This document shows positions 18,910 to 28,220 of a stretch of DNA of 64,000 bases, piece by piece. Each line of letters starts with the position of its first letter. Position 1 is the stretch's first letter. Both the position numbers and the translations under genes were made by a program. Under the pieces are notes generated by a model that ran no database searches, had not been told where the DNA came from, and worked only from the letters and a program-made list of their open reading frames with translations. The stretch comes from Campylobacter sp. 2014D-0216. GTDB taxonomy: Bacteria > Campylobacterota > Campylobacteria > Campylobacterales > Campylobacteraceae. The DNA is taken from assembly GCF_014931215.1 (NCBI RefSeq), contig NZ_CP063089.1, positions 1,054,001 through 1,118,000 on the forward strand, read 5' to 3'.

Positions 18910-18936
18910 TTAGCACTCTTTATTTTTGAGTGATAG
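18910..18936 (-). promoter_or_regulatory. CIRCE operator (HrcA site) of groESL
   Basis: On the minus strand CTATCACTC-N9-GAGTGCTAA matches the CIRCE consensus TTAGCACTC-N9-GAGTGCTAA with one arm perfect and two mismatches in the other. It lies immediately downstream of the -10, where HrcA binding would block transcription start. Confidence 0.9.
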
Positions 18937-18937
18937 A

Positions 18938-18966
18938 ATTATACAAAAAAGAAAGTTAATTGTCAA
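18938..18966 (-). promoter_or_regulatory. Sigma-70 promoter of groESL
   Basis: The minus strand has TTGACA (18966-18961), a 17-bp spacer and TATAAT (18943-18938), a full consensus promoter. A consensus -35 is unusual in this genus, where promoters often lack one. Confidence 0.92.
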
Positions 18967-18980
18967 TAAATTAAGTGATT

Positions 18981-19025
18981 TATATCATATAAGTTTAGTC
19001 AACTAAACTAAACTTATATGATATA
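18981..19025. repeat. 19-bp perfect inverted repeat between groES and the AsmA-like gene
   Basis: Left arm TATATCATATAAGTTTAGT (18981-18999) and its exact reverse complement at 19007-19025 flank a 7-base loop. The right arm ends 19 bp before the AsmA-like start. A shifted inner pairing (AGTTTAG with CTAAACT) is also possible. It could be a leader hairpin, a terminator-like element or an operator for a dimeric regulator. Confidence 0.85.
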
Positions 19026-19044
19026 TTATCAATAAAGGTTTATC

Positions 19045-21588
19045 ATGAAAAAAATTCTCTATATTATTTTAGGTATCTTATCTATCATAATCCTTAGTGC
19101 TTATGTGCTACTTTTTACAAGCACAGGAAATGCTTTCTTAAAACCTAAAATAGAAGCGATTATCGCACAAAAAAGCGGCATGAATGTAAAGTTTGAAACT
19201 TTCAGCATTGGCTTTTCCCAGCTCAACATTAAAGCTAACATCGACAATCATTTTTTTGCCAATGTTGATGGAAAAATCGCTCCTTTAAGTTTGGGTTTTG
19301 ATTTAAATTATCTTTTGGGTTTAAAACAAAACTACATCCAAAAACTAGGCTTGAAGAATAATGGTGATTTTACTTTTAAAGGCAATATCCTTGGTAAAAG
19401 TAGCGATTTTACCATCAACGGAAATGGATTTTTATTTGATTCTAATCTTAGCTTGGATGCAAAAATCGTAAACTACTCTCCATTAAACCTTGAATTTACA
19501 GGTAAAGATATTGATCTTGGGCAAATTTTAGATTTTGCTAATCTTCCAAGATACGCTCAGGGAAAAATCAGCATCATAAGCGATATACAAGCTAAAGACT
19601 TCAAACCAAATGGCAATGCTTTGATTTATTTTTATACCAACTCTATCAACCACAGTCTAATTGAAAAAGATTTTAATCTAACTTTACCAAAACACAGCTA
19701 CATCAAAGGTGAAATTAGATCTTTAATCCAAGAAAATGAATTAATTGCAAAAAGTGAAATTTTGAGTAATTTTTTCCAATTTCACACACAAAAAAGTATT
19801 TATGATATTCAAAAACAAAGCCTAAACAGTGATTTTGATATCAAATTAGATGACTTAAATCAATTTTCAACTCTAGCCAAAATGAAATTACAAGGTAAAA
19901 GTCATATTCAAGGGAATTTACTTTTTGCTAATAACCAATTGCAAAAACTTGATGCAAAAATGCTTGGCTTTGGCGGTAGTTTAAAAGCTAATTTAAATAA
20001 CAATGCACTCCATATCAGCACCAATGATTTACAAATAGCAGAAATTTTAAAAACTATCTCCCTACCTGCTTTCGTTGATTCGAAATTAATTTTCGATCTA
20101 AAAGCTCAAGGGCTTGATTTTAAAAATTTCACCATAAATACTCATTTAAATAAGGCAAATATCAATACTTTGGAATTTAAAAAATTAAGCAATTTAGATT
20201 TTCCAAAAGCAAGCTTTACTTTACAAGCTAAAGCTATTTCAAAAAATTCTCTTATAGATTATGAAGCTTTATTGGATTCAAATATTGTTAAAATTTCTCA
20301 ACTTAAAGGCTCTTACAATCTTACCAATCAAGATCTTAAAGCTCAAGTAAGTGCCTTTATAGACAATCTAAACAAACTAAAAACTCTCACAAAGCAAGAT
20401 CTTAATGGCCCCTTTAACTTAGATGCTAAAATAGATCTCAAGGCAAATCAAATTCAAAATCTTGATGCAAATATAAAAATCATGCAAGGCATCATTCATG
20501 CTAAGTCTAATGGTAAAAGTTTACAAGCAAAAATCAACAACATAAAACTAGAACAACTTTTTCCTTTAATTGGACAAAAAATTCTAGCCTATGGCGATGT
20601 TCACGCAAATGTTGATCTAAATTCGCTAGATTTAAACAACATTAATGGTAATTTTAATGCAAATATCAATGCTGCATTTAACGAAGTGGAATTATCTAAA
20701 CTTTTAGAGAAAAAATTTCCAAAAAATACTTCAGCAAAAATCAACCTTGATGGAAAAATTACTCAATCAATTATTGACTTTAATGCTAATGCATTAAGTT
20801 CTTTTGCAAACATCAATTCTTTTAAAGGAAAGTTTGATCTCAACCAAATGATCCTAACAAGTACTTATAATATTTCACTACAAGATTTTTCTAAACTTGG
20901 ATTTTTAGTAGATAGAAAGCTTAAAGGTAAGGCTGATTTTGATGGAAAATTGAACTTTAAAAACGCCTTAATTGATGCAAGCATTAACAGTAAAAATATT
21001 TTTAATGGCTTACTAGAAGCTACTTTGAAAAATAACATCTTTAAAGCTAAAATGCAAAATACCGATTTATCAAATCTTGCTCAAAGTTTGGATTTGCCTG
21101 ATTTTTATCAAGCAAAATCTAATTTAGATATTGATTATAATCTTATAAAAGAAAGTGGTGTAGTGCTAATGAATTTAGCAGATGGTCAATTAAAGAAAAA
21201 TCTCATCACAAATGCTTTAATGCTACTTTTGCAAAAAGACATCACCCAAGATGTTTACCGCAACGGCGAAGCTAAGATCAATATCAATAAAAATTTGATA
21301 GATTTAAATTTAAATTTGTTAGCAGATCGTAGCAATATTAACATCAATAATGGCAAAATCGATACAAAAAGTACTAAGTTAAACATACCTTTTAAAATCC
21401 ATATCGATAGAGCAAATTTTAAAGGTACTATCAAAGGAACTACACAAAATCCAAAAGTAGACCTTGATGCTGGTAGCGTGATAAAGTCCATAGCAAACAC
21501 TATAAGTGGAAACACTGCTGATGGTGCTAAAAATACAGGTAAAAAAGTAGATCAAGCCATTGATAAAATATTCAATAAATTCTTTTAA
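19045..21588 (+). CDS. Large AsmA-like/TamB-like periplasmic protein
   Basis: The 847 residues have a single N-terminal membrane anchor (~4-26) and then a long, repetitive, periplasmic body rich in beta-strand-like segments with Asn, Lys, Leu and Asp. The anchor is followed by FLKPKIEAIIAQKSGMNVKF, typical of AsmA-like proteins. The C-terminal region (~700-820) has the NINNGKIDTKSTKLNIPFKI pattern seen near the end of such proteins. AsmA-like proteins are thought to bridge the membranes and move phospholipids. It is monocistronic with AAAGG upstream, and a strong terminator follows. It has the position of an uncharacterised periplasmic protein beside groESL in C. jejuni. Function is inferred. 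Confidence 0.75.
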   Translation: MKKILYIILGILSIIILSAYVLLFTSTGNAFLKPKIEAIIAQKSGMNVKFETFSIGFSQLNIKANIDNHFFANVDGKIAPLSLGFDLNYLLGLKQNYIQKLGLKNNGDFTFKGNILGKSSDFTINGNGFLFDSNLSLDAKIVNYSPLNLEFTGKDIDLGQILDFANLPRYAQGKISIISDIQAKDFKPNGNALIYFYTNSINHSLIEKDFNLTLPKHSYIKGEIRSLIQENELIAKSEILSNFFQFHTQKSIYDIQKQSLNSDFDIKLDDLNQFSTLAKMKLQGKSHIQGNLLFANNQLQKLDAKMLGFGGSLKANLNNNALHISTNDLQIAEILKTISLPAFVDSKLIFDLKAQGLDFKNFTINTHLNKANINTLEFKKLSNLDFPKASFTLQAKAISKNSLIDYEALLDSNIVKISQLKGSYNLTNQDLKAQVSAFIDNLNKLKTLTKQDLNGPFNLDAKIDLKANQIQNLDANIKIMQGIIHAKSNGKSLQAKINNIKLEQLFPLIGQKILAYGDVHANVDLNSLDLNNINGNFNANINAAFNEVELSKLLEKKFPKNTSAKINLDGKITQSIIDFNANALSSFANINSFKGKFDLNQMILTSTYNISLQDFSKLGFLVDRKLKGKADFDGKLNFKNALIDASINSKNIFNGLLEATLKNNIFKAKMQNTDLSNLAQSLDLPDFYQAKSNLDIDYNLIKESGVVLMNLADGQLKKNLITNALMLLLQKDITQDVYRNGEAKININKNLIDLNLNLLADRSNININNGKIDTKSTKLNIPFKIHIDRANFKGTIKGTTQNPKVDLDAGSVIKSIANTISGNTADGAKNTGKKVDQAIDKIFNKFF

Positions 21589-21591
21589 TCC

Positions 21592-21614
21592 ATCTAGCCT
21601 TTAAAAGGCTAGAT
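21592..21614 (+). terminator. Terminator after the AsmA-like gene
   Basis: ATCTAGCCTT and AAGGCTAGAT form a 10-bp stem with a 3-base loop, followed by a TTTT tract on the plus strand. It lies between convergent genes and may also serve hpf on the other strand. Confidence 0.85.
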
Positions 21615-21616
21615 TT

Positions 21617-22135
21617 TTAAAACAAACCGAATTTGCCATCTTTTTTCTTAAATAATACTCTCATTTTTGCATCCATATCATTAAAAACTAAAAATATATC
21701 CTTGCTTGCTTTAAGCTTCTCAAGCGCCTCATCAATTTCCAATGGCTTATATAACTCAAGCTCCATAGGCACAATCTCATCTTCTTCGATCATACTTGGT
21801 AATACTAAATTTTCTTTGATCTCATCTTGGTGCTTATGGGTAATATTTTTATCATGCAATCTTCTTAAAACTTTAGCAATTCTATCGATTGCTAAATCTA
21901 CTGCAGCGTATAAATCTTTGTCTTTTTGCTTAACCACTACCGTATTAATACCGGCTAAATTAATACTAAATTCAGCCCAAAATCCTTTTTTACCATGTCT
22001 TTCATCAGCGCTAATCACACAACGTGCAGAAATCACATCTAAACCATACTTACTTAAAGTATCGAAGCTTTTTTCCACATACTCTTTGATTGATTCAGTT
22101 AATTCAAACTGCTTTCCAACTATACTTGTATTCAT
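21617..22135 (-). CDS. hpf: Ribosome hibernation-promoting factor, long form
   Basis: Long HPF (172 residues here) dimerises ribosomes into inactive 100S particles. I start at 22135 (MNTSIVGKQFEL), which has AGGAG five bases upstream; an in-frame ATG 30 bp further up lacks a good site. The N-terminal S30AE/YfiA domain spans ~1-105 (ELTESIKEYVEKSFDTLSKY, then KDLYAAVDLAIDRIAKVLRR). The C-terminal dimerisation domain spans ~115-170 (VPMELELYKPLEIDEALEKL, FLVFNDMDAKMRVLFKKKDG). It is a single gene with a TATAAT upstream. Confidence 0.93.
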   Translation of the reverse strand: MNTSIVGKQFELTESIKEYVEKSFDTLSKYGLDVISARCVISADERHGKKGFWAEFSINLAGINTVVVKQKDKDLYAAVDLAIDRIAKVLRRLHDKNITHKHQDEIKENLVLPSMIEEDEIVPMELELYKPLEIDEALEKLKASKDIFLVFNDMDAKMRVLFKKKDGKFGLF

Positions 22136-22163
22136 TACTTCTCCTTTTTTTGAAGTCGAATAC

Positions 22164-22169
22164 ATTATA
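22164..22169 (-). promoter_or_regulatory. -10 element of hpf
   Basis: TATAAT on the minus strand, with TGT immediately upstream (extended -10 character), lies 29 bp before the hpf start. Confidence 0.65.
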
Positions 22170-22213
22170 ACACTATAATTGTAAAGAAATAACTTTTATA
22201 AATAAAAAATAAA

Positions 22214-22894
22214 TTAAAATTTTAAAGGATTTAATATTTCTGCACCTTCTAGTGATAGCTTCTTGCCTTGAAAATGTGTTTTACAAAAAGAAACAATTAA
22301 AGCATGAAAAATTTGATACAACTCATAAAGTTTGCATTCTTTTCCTATTAAAGTATTTAATTCTTGCTGATGCTTAGCTATATCTTGTTTTAAAAATTCC
22401 GCCAAATCTTCATAACTTTGATACTCACACCCTAAATACTGTGTGATTTTGGCGCTGTATGCATCTACAACTAAAAATTCTTTTTTACAAATATAATTTA
22501 AAATGCCATCAGCACTTTCTTGACCAAAACCCTTAATACTTAAAATCCACTCTCTGTCTACTTGCACTTTAAAATCTTCAAAAGAATCAAAATCTTGAAA
22601 AAACTTTTGGATAAAATTTTTTATATACTTTGCCTTAGTATTATAAAACCCACTAGGTTTGATCAAAAGTGCTATTTCTTGCGTATTTAATCTATGTAAA
22701 TCCTCTAGCGTGGTAATGTTTGCTTGTTTTAAATTTACCAAAGCTTTTAATACATTTTTCCAGTTTGTATTTTGAGTTAATACCGCAGATACTAAAATTT
22801 CAAATTCACTTAGACCATTATTTTCAAGCCATTCAAAATCCTTGTATTTTATATTTGCATTAATTAAGGCTTTAAAAATTTCATACCCACTCAT
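22214..22894 (-). CDS. magIII: 3-methyladenine DNA glycosylase, MagIII type (HhH-GPD family)
   Basis: The 226 residues belong to the endonuclease III/HhH-GPD fold. The helix-hairpin-helix is IKGFGQESADGIL (~120-132) and the catalytic aspartate is Asp144 in LVVDAYS. The C-terminal four-cysteine iron-sulfur loop of true Nth is absent. The pattern PSGFYNTKAK ... REWILSIKGFGQESAD closely follows H. pylori MagIII as I recall it, an enzyme that excises 3-methyladenine. It overlaps mfd by 4 bases and ends the long run begun by yajC, so two DNA-repair genes are coupled. Confidence 0.85.
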   Translation of the reverse strand: MSGYEIFKALINANIKYKDFEWLENNGLSEFEILVSAVLTQNTNWKNVLKALVNLKQANITTLEDLHRLNTQEIALLIKPSGFYNTKAKYIKNFIQKFFQDFDSFEDFKVQVDREWILSIKGFGQESADGILNYICKKEFLVVDAYSAKITQYLGCEYQSYEDLAEFLKQDIAKHQQELNTLIGKECKLYELYQIFHALIVSFCKTHFQGKKLSLEGAEILNPLKF

Positions 22895-25830
22895 ACGTTT
22901 TCATTCTTTCTTAGATACATCAATACTGCTTCAATCACATCATCATCATCTTTACTTTTTGCTTTAATCACCTCTTTGCTCTCATCATCTTTAACAAAAC
23001 AAATATTTTGTTCATAATTACTTACTAGCTTATAATGCTTACTCGCTAAAATTTTTATGATGATTAGATCTAAAAACTGTTTTGTGAAAATATCGGGCTT
23101 GCCAAAACGATCATTCATTTCGCTTTCTATTTCATATACCTCATTCACATTCGTACATTTACTTAACCTTCTATAAAGCTCCAATCTTAAACGATCTTCG
23201 CTGATATATTCACTATTTAAAAATGCATTGATATTTAATTTTAGGTCAATTTTCTTTTCTTTGAGTTCTTCTTTTTTACTTAGCTTATTAATCTCATCTT
23301 CTAACATTTTAAGATACAAACTATAACCAATTTGTTCTATATGTCCACTTTGATCCACACCTAATAAATTTCCACCACCACGAATTTCTAAATCATGATA
23401 AGCAAGCACACTTCCTGAACCTAGATAAGAATTACTTTCTAAACTTGTAAGTCGTTTTAAAGAATCTTTTGTGATCTTTTCTTTATCTTCAATGAGAAAG
23501 TAACAATATCCCTGCTTAGCGCTACGTCCTACCCTTCCTCTAAGCTGGTGCAAATCAGCCATGCCAAAACGATCTGAATTTTCTACGATAATAGTGTTAG
23601 CATTAGCTAAATCGATACCGCTTTCAACTATAGAAGTACAAAGCAATAAGTCATATTCTTTATTTTCAAATTTAATCATCTCTTCTTCGGTTGTTTTTGC
23701 ATCGATTTTAGAATGCAAGATTAGAATTTTTAAACTTGGAAATAAATCCAAAAGATATCTTTTACAATTTTCAATACTGGCTATATGATTACGTATATAA
23801 AAAATCTGCCCCGCTCTTCTTAATTCTCTAGAAACAGCTTCTTTAATCAAAGCATCATTGCTTTCTCTAACAAAGGTGCGCACATCTAAACGATCTTCAG
23901 GAGGAGTTTGTAAAACACTGTATGATTTTAAAGAGCTAAGTGCTTGATTTAAACTTCTTGGTATAGGCGTAGCTGACATAGATAAGATATGCGAGTTTTT
24001 ACTTAACTCTTTAAGTTTTTCTTTTTGTTTTACACCGAATTTATGTTCCTCATCTATCACCACTAAACCCAAATTTTCACACTCAACCCCTAAAAGCGAG
24101 TGTGTACCAACTACTACACAAGGTTTATTTTCTTTTAAAAATGCCAAAACTTGTTTTTTTTCTTTTGTGCTAGTAAAACGGTCTAATTTAAAAACCTCTA
24201 TATCAAAAGGATCAAACCTTCGCTTTAAAGTTTTAAAATGCTGCGCTGAAAGCAAGGTTGTTGGCACAAAAAACAAAGCTGTATAACCACTTTTTACACA
24301 TGTAAAAATAGCATTCATAGCGATTTCTGTTTTTCCAAAACCCACATCGCCACTTAAAAGTCTATCCATTACTTGCATACTTTTCAGATCTTGACTAATC
24401 TCTTGGCACACTTGAAGCTGATCTTTGGTATAGAAAAACCCTGCTTTATTTATAAACTCATCTTGTAATTCTTGAGTGATTTTTAATTCTTTTGCTTTTA
24501 TCAATGCTCTAGCTGCTGCTAAAGATACAATATTAGAAGCAATAGCAAAAAGTTTTTCTTTTAATCTTTCCTTGATCTTTAAAAAGCTTCCCTTGCCAAG
24601 CTTATCCAACAAAGGTATACCACCACTTGCGCCGATATATTTGTCAATCATGTATAAATTTTCCACAGGCAATAAAAGCTTATCGTTATTTAAATACCCA
24701 AGCGCCACAAATTCTTTTCTAGCTCCTGCTATTGCAATGATTTCAAGTCCTAGAAATTTAGCTACACCATAATCCTCATGAACAACAAAGTCTCCTACCC
24801 TAAGTTCATCTATAACTAAGCTTGCTTTTCTAATTCTTTTACTTTTTTCTTTTTTATTCAAAGAAATGATCAACTTATCTTGAGTGATAAGATTAACCCT
24901 TTCTTGTGCAATTTTTAACTCCACATTAGAAGTATCTTGTAAATTTAAAGCTTTAAACAAAGCTTCGTTTTTTGCCAAAACTATAATATGCTTGTCTTTG
25001 TGAAAAGTAAAAAAATCCTGATTATACGCACTAACTAAGTCTTTATGTAATCTTGCTTCAGGTAAGATATTTTGGTTTATCCTACTAATATCTTCTTCAT
25101 AATCACTTACATCAAATTTTTTAATGCTTACAAATTTTAAATTTAAATAATCACAAAAATCATCAATACACCAAAAACCCAAAGAATTTATATCATTCAC
25201 AATACTTTGGCTTTGGAAATTTTGAATTTTTTCTTGTAAATTATCATACTGTTCTTGATTAAAAGCACCTAAAAAAGGGCAAATTTCGATCATAGAAAGC
25301 TCATTGGGGATTGACTTTTGCGTATTGATATCAAAATACCTAATACTTTCCACCTCATCAGAAAAAAGTAAAATTCTAAAAGGTTGCTCTTCGTTAATCG
25401 CAAAAATATCAATAATATCTCCACGTATAGAAATTTCACCTTTATCTTGAACAATATCAACAAATTCATAACCACTATGTAAAATTTCCTCTTTAAACTT
25501 TTCCAAAGCAAGCAATGAATTTCTTTTTAAAGTGATATTTTTTAAATGTTTTTGACCTGGTAATTTTTGTAAAACTGTCTTAATAGGAGAAATTAAAATC
25601 TTTTTTTCATCTTCTTTATAATAAGCATTTAAAACCTTACAAATTTCAAAAAGCTCTTTAGAAAAAGATCGTAAATCGCTACCAAATTCAGCCCTAAAAT
25701 CAGGTAAAACAAAGGTTTTAAATTGCAAAAATAAACTAACTTGAGCTAGTTCATCTGCTTCTTTATCATCTTCACAAACAATAAGCTCAGGCTGGTTGTT
25801 TAATAAGTATTCGTATAATTTAGCTTGCAT
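22891..25830 (-). CDS. mfd: Transcription-repair coupling factor Mfd
   Basis: Mfd is a translocase that removes stalled RNA polymerase and recruits UvrA. The 979 residues are shorter than the ~1150 of E. coli, mainly in the N-terminal UvrB-like region. The RNA-polymerase interacting domain has LRVGDFVVHEDYGVAKFLGL (~345). Walker A is GDVGFGKTE near 494, the DEEH box is VVIDEEHKFGVKQ, motif III is LSMSATPIPRSL, and the translocase motif is QLRGRVGRS. The start overlaps bactofilin by 11 bases. No disruption is visible. Confidence 0.96.
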   Translation of the reverse strand: MQAKLYEYLLNNQPELIVCEDDKEADELAQVSLFLQFKTFVLPDFRAEFGSDLRSFSKELFEICKVLNAYYKEDEKKILISPIKTVLQKLPGQKHLKNITLKRNSLLALEKFKEEILHSGYEFVDIVQDKGEISIRGDIIDIFAINEEQPFRILLFSDEVESIRYFDINTQKSIPNELSMIEICPFLGAFNQEQYDNLQEKIQNFQSQSIVNDINSLGFWCIDDFCDYLNLKFVSIKKFDVSDYEEDISRINQNILPEARLHKDLVSAYNQDFFTFHKDKHIIVLAKNEALFKALNLQDTSNVELKIAQERVNLITQDKLIISLNKKEKSKRIRKASLVIDELRVGDFVVHEDYGVAKFLGLEIIAIAGARKEFVALGYLNNDKLLLPVENLYMIDKYIGASGGIPLLDKLGKGSFLKIKERLKEKLFAIASNIVSLAAARALIKAKELKITQELQDEFINKAGFFYTKDQLQVCQEISQDLKSMQVMDRLLSGDVGFGKTEIAMNAIFTCVKSGYTALFFVPTTLLSAQHFKTLKRRFDPFDIEVFKLDRFTSTKEKKQVLAFLKENKPCVVVGTHSLLGVECENLGLVVIDEEHKFGVKQKEKLKELSKNSHILSMSATPIPRSLNQALSSLKSYSVLQTPPEDRLDVRTFVRESNDALIKEAVSRELRRAGQIFYIRNHIASIENCKRYLLDLFPSLKILILHSKIDAKTTEEEMIKFENKEYDLLLCTSIVESGIDLANANTIIVENSDRFGMADLHQLRGRVGRSAKQGYCYFLIEDKEKITKDSLKRLTSLESNSYLGSGSVLAYHDLEIRGGGNLLGVDQSGHIEQIGYSLYLKMLEDEINKLSKKEELKEKKIDLKLNINAFLNSEYISEDRLRLELYRRLSKCTNVNEVYEIESEMNDRFGKPDIFTKQFLDLIIIKILASKHYKLVSNYEQNICFVKDDESKEVIKAKSKDDDDVIEAVLMYLRKNENV

Positions 25831-26224
25831 TATCTGAATTTTCTACACTAACATCAATGGTAGCGAGTTCTTCATCTTTTTCTACAATCTTACTACTTCC
25901 ATTAAATTTACCACCATTTTCTATACTTAGTTGCTTGACTATGATATTACCATTTAACACACCGCCAGATAAAATTTCTAGTGAATCAACTTGCATTTCC
26001 CCTTCAAAAACACCATTGATAACAATTTTACTCGCTTTTACTTGTCCTTTTAACACACCACTTTTACCTATAACTATAACATTGGAAGAATTCACCACTC
26101 CAGTGATTTCTCCATCTAAATGTAACATAGAATCAAAGTAAAATTTTCCTTCTATTTTTGCTCCGTTTGAAATGACTGTAGTTTCGGATACTGTAGCAAT
26201 AGAGCCTTTATTAAAGATTGCCAT
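25820..26224 (-). CDS. Bactofilin (CcmA-like polymer-forming cytoskeletal protein)
   Basis: The 134 residues form the right-handed beta-helix of bactofilins. Short repeating strands such as GAKIEGKFYFDSMLHLDGEI and GVLKGQVKASKIVINGVFEG are characteristic. In Helicobacter the homologue CcmA sets helical cell shape together with M23 peptidases. Here the gene follows, and overlaps by 73 bp, an M23 peptidase gene. GGAGAG five to six bases upstream of the ATG supports this start despite the overlap. Both tails are short and charged, typical of the family. Confidence 0.93.
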   Translation of the reverse strand: MAIFNKGSIATVSETTVISNGAKIEGKFYFDSMLHLDGEITGVVNSSNVIVIGKSGVLKGQVKASKIVINGVFEGEMQVDSLEILSGGVLNGNIIVKQLSIENGGKFNGSSKIVEKDEELATIDVSVENSDNAS

Positions 26225-27060
26225 GGAACTCTCCTTTCTTTTTCAAAAATTTGTTCATAATTCTTTCGGTTTAAATCTATAAAAATTTTAGGATCTAAAA
26301 GTTTATTAATAAATCTAACCTCATAATGCAAATGCGGACCTGTTGAAAGTCCGGTATTTCCCGTATAACCTAGTAAATCACCTTTTTTTACAAATTGACC
26401 CGCTTTAACCACATCTTGACGTGTCATATGCGCAAAAACTGTTTTAAAACCAAAATTATGGATCAAAATCACTGAATATCCATAGCCATTATTACTATAA
26501 GCAGCATATTCTACTACCCCATTTGCAGGAGCATAAATAGGAGTTTTTAACGCGGCTCTTAAATCAATTCCTGGGTGAAATTCTTTTTTATTTAAAATAG
26601 GATGATGTCTCCAACCAAAATTACCCGTAACGCCTTTATCCTCTATCACATGACCATTTGGAATTTGCGTTAAAAACAAATAAGCTTGATCGTTTGTAAG
26701 CTTAACCTTTTCTAATCTTTCTGGTATATCCAAACTTTCATCTTGCTTTAAACCTAAATTATCTTCAATATCTGCAAGCTGGGTTTGAAGCTCATCGTAT
26801 AAAGCAGTTTTTTCCTCTAAACTTTTTTGCATACTTTCATTTTGAGAGAATAACTTCGTGTTTGTAGCTGATAATGCTTCTTGCTCTTTTAAGAGCTCTG
26901 AACGCTTATCTGCTAGATAATTAATATACAAGGCACCCAACACAATAACGATAAAAACAAAAGAAGTAAAATAAAGCACTACTTTTTTAATAATTTGACT
27001 TAATAAAAAATGCCTAGAACCATTGACATCTGTTATAGTCAAAGTAAACTTATCTTTCAT
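26152..27060 (-). CDS. M23 peptidoglycan endopeptidase (Pgp3/Csd-like), membrane anchored
   Basis: The 302 residues have one N-terminal membrane helix (~25-47), a coiled coil (~55-110) and a LytM/M23 domain (~145-265). Zinc and catalytic motifs are present: HHPILNKKEFHPGIDLRA (H and D ligands), HMTRQDVVKAGQFVKKGD, and GPHLHYEVRF (HxH). It would cut peptide crosslinks in peptidoglycan, the activity that gives helical shape in epsilonproteobacteria. Its last 73 bases overlap bactofilin in another frame, and its first 11 overlap folC. Pgp3 identity is inferred from neighbourhood. Confidence 0.9.
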   Translation of the reverse strand: MKDKFTLTITDVNGSRHFLLSQIIKKVVLYFTSFVFIVIVLGALYINYLADKRSELLKEQEALSATNTKLFSQNESMQKSLEEKTALYDELQTQLADIEDNLGLKQDESLDIPERLEKVKLTNDQAYLFLTQIPNGHVIEDKGVTGNFGWRHHPILNKKEFHPGIDLRAALKTPIYAPANGVVEYAAYSNNGYGYSVILIHNFGFKTVFAHMTRQDVVKAGQFVKKGDLLGYTGNTGLSTGPHLHYEVRFINKLLDPKIFIDLNRKNYEQIFEKERRVPWQSLIKALLLQYPKLQSFQTEQK

Positions 27061-28219
27061 TATTTCCTCTTAAAAAATTTTCTACCAATACAAAAGATCC
27101 AAACACCAAATACAACTCATCTTTTTTTATAGCCTTAAATTTTTGATAAGCAATATTTAATTTTTCCAAATTTTCAAGCAAAACAGAACCTGCCAAAGGT
27201 CTATCTCTACTCTCATATTCATAAATCTCAACTATTTTTATAATAGGCTTTAAAACCTTTAAAATTTTATAAGAATCTTTATCTAAGAAACAATTATAAA
27301 CTAAGTGAACTTTTTTTTCCTTGAAAATTTCAACCAAAGCCAAAGCAGCCATCTCATTATGCCCCACATCAACAAATACATTTTGGCTAACTTGCTCACA
27401 TCTTCCTCTTAAATCAAGTCTTGGTAAAGAGATGATGCTTTGGATTATTTTTGTCTCATCATAAGCACAAATTAAAGCTAAAGCTTCCAAAGCCATCAAT
27501 AAATTCTCTTTTAAAAAAGGCGCTAATTGATTTTTATTTATGTATTCTTGCACATATTGGTTGATTATTTCATTTTTATTCCAAGAACTTACATATAAAT
27601 GGGCTTGTTTTAGCTTGGAAATTTTTTGAGCTAGACTTAATACCTTTGGCTCTTGATTACAACAAATCAAAGCATTGGCGCTCATGGCTTTTAGTTTTGT
27701 TCTTGCTATTTCTTCTAAATTTTTACCTAGTAAATCTTGGTGATCAAACCCTATTTTAGTATAGATGCTAAAATCCCTTTCAAACACACTAGTAGCATCA
27801 TACTCCCCACCTACTCCGGCCTCTAGTATAATATAATCACAATTTTCAAAAACAAAAAAAGCTAAAAAAGTTGCATATTCAAAATAACTTAATCTTTTTA
27901 CATCTTCTAAAAAAATGCTTTCTAGTTTCTCATGAGCTTTGTCCAAAAGCTCATCACTTACAACCTCTCCATTGAGCCAAAATCTTTCATTAAATTCAAA
28001 AATATGTGGACTAGTATAATGTCCTACCTTATAACCTTGTTTTAAAAGTAAAAGAGCTAAAAATCTACCTGTGCTACCTTTGCCATTGGTTCCAATGATT
28101 TGAATGTTTTTAGTTTTTACAAAATGCTCTTTGTATTTTTCATACATACTCATCATGAAAAATCTACTAATTTTTCGCACATGCATTGTTTTTTGTGAAA
28201 GAACTTGTTGTAATTTCAT
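27050..28219 (-). CDS. folC: Folylpolyglutamate/dihydrofolate synthase FolC
   Basis: FolC adds glutamate to dihydropteroate and to folates. The 389 residues are of normal length. The Mur-ligase fold is shown by the P-loop IIGTNGKGSTGRFLAL near residue 40, HYTSPHIFEFNERFWLNG, ILEAGVGGEYDATSVF, and FVDVGHNEMAAL in the C-terminal domain. It follows the GGDEF-like gene with a single-base gap and overlaps the M23 peptidase gene by 11 bp, within the minus-strand run from yajC. Confidence 0.95.
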   Translation of the reverse strand: MKLQQVLSQKTMHVRKISRFFMMSMYEKYKEHFVKTKNIQIIGTNGKGSTGRFLALLLLKQGYKVGHYTSPHIFEFNERFWLNGEVVSDELLDKAHEKLESIFLEDVKRLSYFEYATFLAFFVFENCDYIILEAGVGGEYDATSVFERDFSIYTKIGFDHQDLLGKNLEEIARTKLKAMSANALICCNQEPKVLSLAQKISKLKQAHLYVSSWNKNEIINQYVQEYINKNQLAPFLKENLLMALEALALICAYDETKIIQSIISLPRLDLRGRCEQVSQNVFVDVGHNEMAALALVEIFKEKKVHLVYNCFLDKDSYKILKVLKPIIKIVEIYEYESRDRPLAGSVLLENLEKLNIAYQKFKAIKKDELYLVFGSFVLVENFLRGNNER

Positions 28220-28220
28220 T

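Noticed and set aside
21633..22178. 181-codon open frame opposite hpf
   Set aside because: It lies wholly opposite a well-recognised gene that has a promoter and ribosome binding site; the antisense reading has no family pattern.
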